DNA from: Candidatus Krumholzibacteriia bacterium
Lineage (GTDB): Bacteria; Krumholzibacteriota; Krumholzibacteriia; LZORAL124-64-63
Reading direction: 5' to 3'
NCBI GenBank assembly: GCA_028718575.1
Contig: JAQULN010000165.1
Span: forward strand, 1-6,622
DNA: 6,622 nucleotides
In this document: positions 5,493 to 6,622 of the stretch, piece after piece
How the letters are laid out: each line of letters begins with the position of its first letter
Position numbering within the stretch: the first letter of the stretch is position 1
The notes under the pieces: generated by a model
Database searches by the model: none
Seen by the model: only the letters and a program-made list of their open reading frames with translations
Told to the model about the DNA's origin: nothing
Made by a program: the position numbers and the translations under genes

Positions 5493-6622
5493 ATGGAAAT
5501 TCGCCAGATCACCGCCGAATCGCAGCTCACCTGTCGGGACATCGTTGCGATTCTGGACCGCCACATCATCGGGCAGGCCGAAGCGAAGCGCGCCGTCGCC
5601 ATTGCGCTGCGCAACCGCTGGCGGCGCATGCGGCTGCCCGAGGCGGTGCGCCGCGAAGTCGTGCCCAACAATATCATCCTGATCGGACCGACCGGAGTCG
5701 GCAAGACGGAAATCGCCCGCCGCCTGGCCCAGATCGGCGGCTTGCCGTTTCTGAAGGTCGAGGCCACCAAGTTCACCGAGAAGGGATACGTCGGGCGCGA
5801 TGTCGATTCGATGGTGCGCGATCTGGTGGAGAACGCGATGAACCTGGTGCGCTCTCGCAAAGAGGTCACCGTTCGCGAAGTCGTCGACCGCGCCGTCGAA
5901 GACCGTCTCATCGACTTGCTGTTCCCACCGCTGGCGGGCGACCAGCCCGACCCGGAGCGGCGCGCGCGCTGGGAGCGCAGCCGGGACAAAGTCCGCGAGC
6001 AGTTGCACACGGGCGTCCTCGATGACCGGCAGGTGACCCTGCGTCTGCAGCAGAGCCGCGTGCAGATCGCGAACATCTTCACCTCGGCCGGCATGGACAT
6101 CGATCCCGGTTTCGAAGAGAGTTTCAAGAGCATGTTCCCGAAGCAGACGGTGGAGAAAGTGCTGACGGTCGCCCAAGCCCGCAAGCGATTGCGCGAGGAG
6201 GAGTTGAGCCGTCGATTGGATAGTGATCAGCTGACCCAGGAAGCGTTGGATCTGACCGAACAGGGCGGTATCATTTTCATCGATGAGATCGACAAGATCG
6301 CCGGCAAGGGCGGCGGCAGCGGTCCGGACGTGAGCCGCGAGGGCGTCCAGCGCGATTTGCTGCCGATCGTCGAAGGCACCACGGTCAGCACCAAATACGG
6401 TACGGTCAATACCGACCACGTCCTGTTCATCGCCGCGGGTGCCTTCCACATGAGCAAGCCCAGCGACCTGATCCCCGAGTTGCAGGGCCGTTTCCCGGTC
6501 CGGGTCGAGCTGTCGAGCCTGAGCGAGGCCGATTTCCGCAAGATCTTGCGCGATACAGACAACTCATTGCTGAAACAGTACCAGGCGATCCTCGATGTCG
6601 ACCAGTGCCCGCTGCGATTCGA
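5493..6622 (+). CDS. hslU: HslU (ClpY), AAA+ ATPase of HslUV protease, 3'-truncated by window edge
   Basis: Hexameric unfoldase that recognises substrates and threads them into HslV using ATP. The window holds 376 residues. The N-terminal part TCRDIVAILDRHIIGQAEAKRAVAIALRN matches the family (split: up to HIIGQ at 28, then AEAKRAVAIALRN). Walker A is GPTGVGKT (65-72). The pore loop is GYVG (98-101) in FTEKGYVGRDV, where K97 replaces the valine seen in the homologues I remember. The inserted I domain spans about 110-245. Walker B is IIFIDEID (260-267). Then come SGPDVSREGVQRDLLPIVEG (276-295), TKYGTVNTDHVLFIAAGAFH (300-319, sensor region) and IPELQGRFPVRVELSS (327-342), with R333 as the likely arginine finger. 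The sensor-2 region and the C-terminal tail that activates HslV lie beyond the window. The ATG follows the hslV stop with no gap and has a GAGGAAGG site. Confidence 0.98.
   Translation, partial: MEIRQITAESQLTCRDIVAILDRHIIGQAEAKRAVAIALRNRWRRMRLPEAVRREVVPNNIILIGPTGVGKTEIARRLAQIGGLPFLKVEATKFTEKGYVGRDVDSMVRDLVENAMNLVRSRKEVTVREVVDRAVEDRLIDLLFPPLAGDQPDPERRARWERSRDKVREQLHTGVLDDRQVTLRLQQSRVQIANIFTSAGMDIDPGFEESFKSMFPKQTVEKVLTVAQARKRLREEELSRRLDSDQLTQEALDLTEQGGIIFIDEIDKIAGKGGGSGPDVSREGVQRDLLPIVEGTTVSTKYGTVNTDHVLFIAAGAFHMSKPSDLIPELQGRFPVRVELSSLSEADFRKILRDTDNSLLKQYQAILDVDQCPLRF

Noticed and set aside
5409..6449. 346-codon open frame on the minus strand opposite the end of hslV and hslU
   Set aside because: It is fully antisense to well-conserved hslV/hslU, shows no recognisable family motif, and is expected from the strong G/C third-position bias.

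Overview
The window is a compact, GC-rich stretch of bacterial chromosome with five same-strand genes in the order topA (5' end missing), trmFO, xerC-like recombinase, hslV, hslU (3' end missing). I see no mobile element, RNA gene, CRISPR array or intergenic gap of any size. Adjacent genes overlap by 1 and 4 bases, are separated by 5 bases, or abut exactly, so one polycistronic transcript that starts upstream of the window is the simplest reading. Codon choice looks uniform, with strong G/C preference at third positions, which also explains the many long but spurious antisense and off-frame ORFs.

Layout: 1-2657 encodes most of DNA topoisomerase I. Its catalytic core is followed by four zinc-free C-terminal repeats and a lysine-rich tail. 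2657-3985 encodes TrmFO, the folate- and FAD-dependent tRNA U54 methyltransferase. 3982-4932 encodes a tyrosine recombinase of the XerC/XerD type with all catalytic residues present. 4938-5492 encodes HslV, the threonine peptidase of the HslUV protease. 5493 to the window end encodes the first 376 residues of HslU, its AAA+ unfoldase.

The order topA-trmFO-xerC-hslV-hslU is the well-known Bacillus/Firmicutes arrangement (there followed by codY). It also occurs in several other phyla, to my recollection including Acidobacteria and some delta-proteobacterial groups. The GC content, the TrmFO rather than TrmA route to T54, and the zinc-less repeat-bearing TopA with a lysine tail argue against a typical low-GC Firmicute or an enteric gamma-proteobacterium. 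I cannot name the phylum from this sequence alone.

Functionally this is a housekeeping cluster. TopA relaxes negative supercoils and the Xer protein resolves chromosome dimers. TrmFO modifies tRNA, and HslUV is an ATP-dependent protease whose two subunits must be made together. I found no convincing new system. The points most worth a second look are the repeat-encoded TopA tail, an open -1 frame that joins topA to trmFO, and a lysine beside the HslU pore loop.
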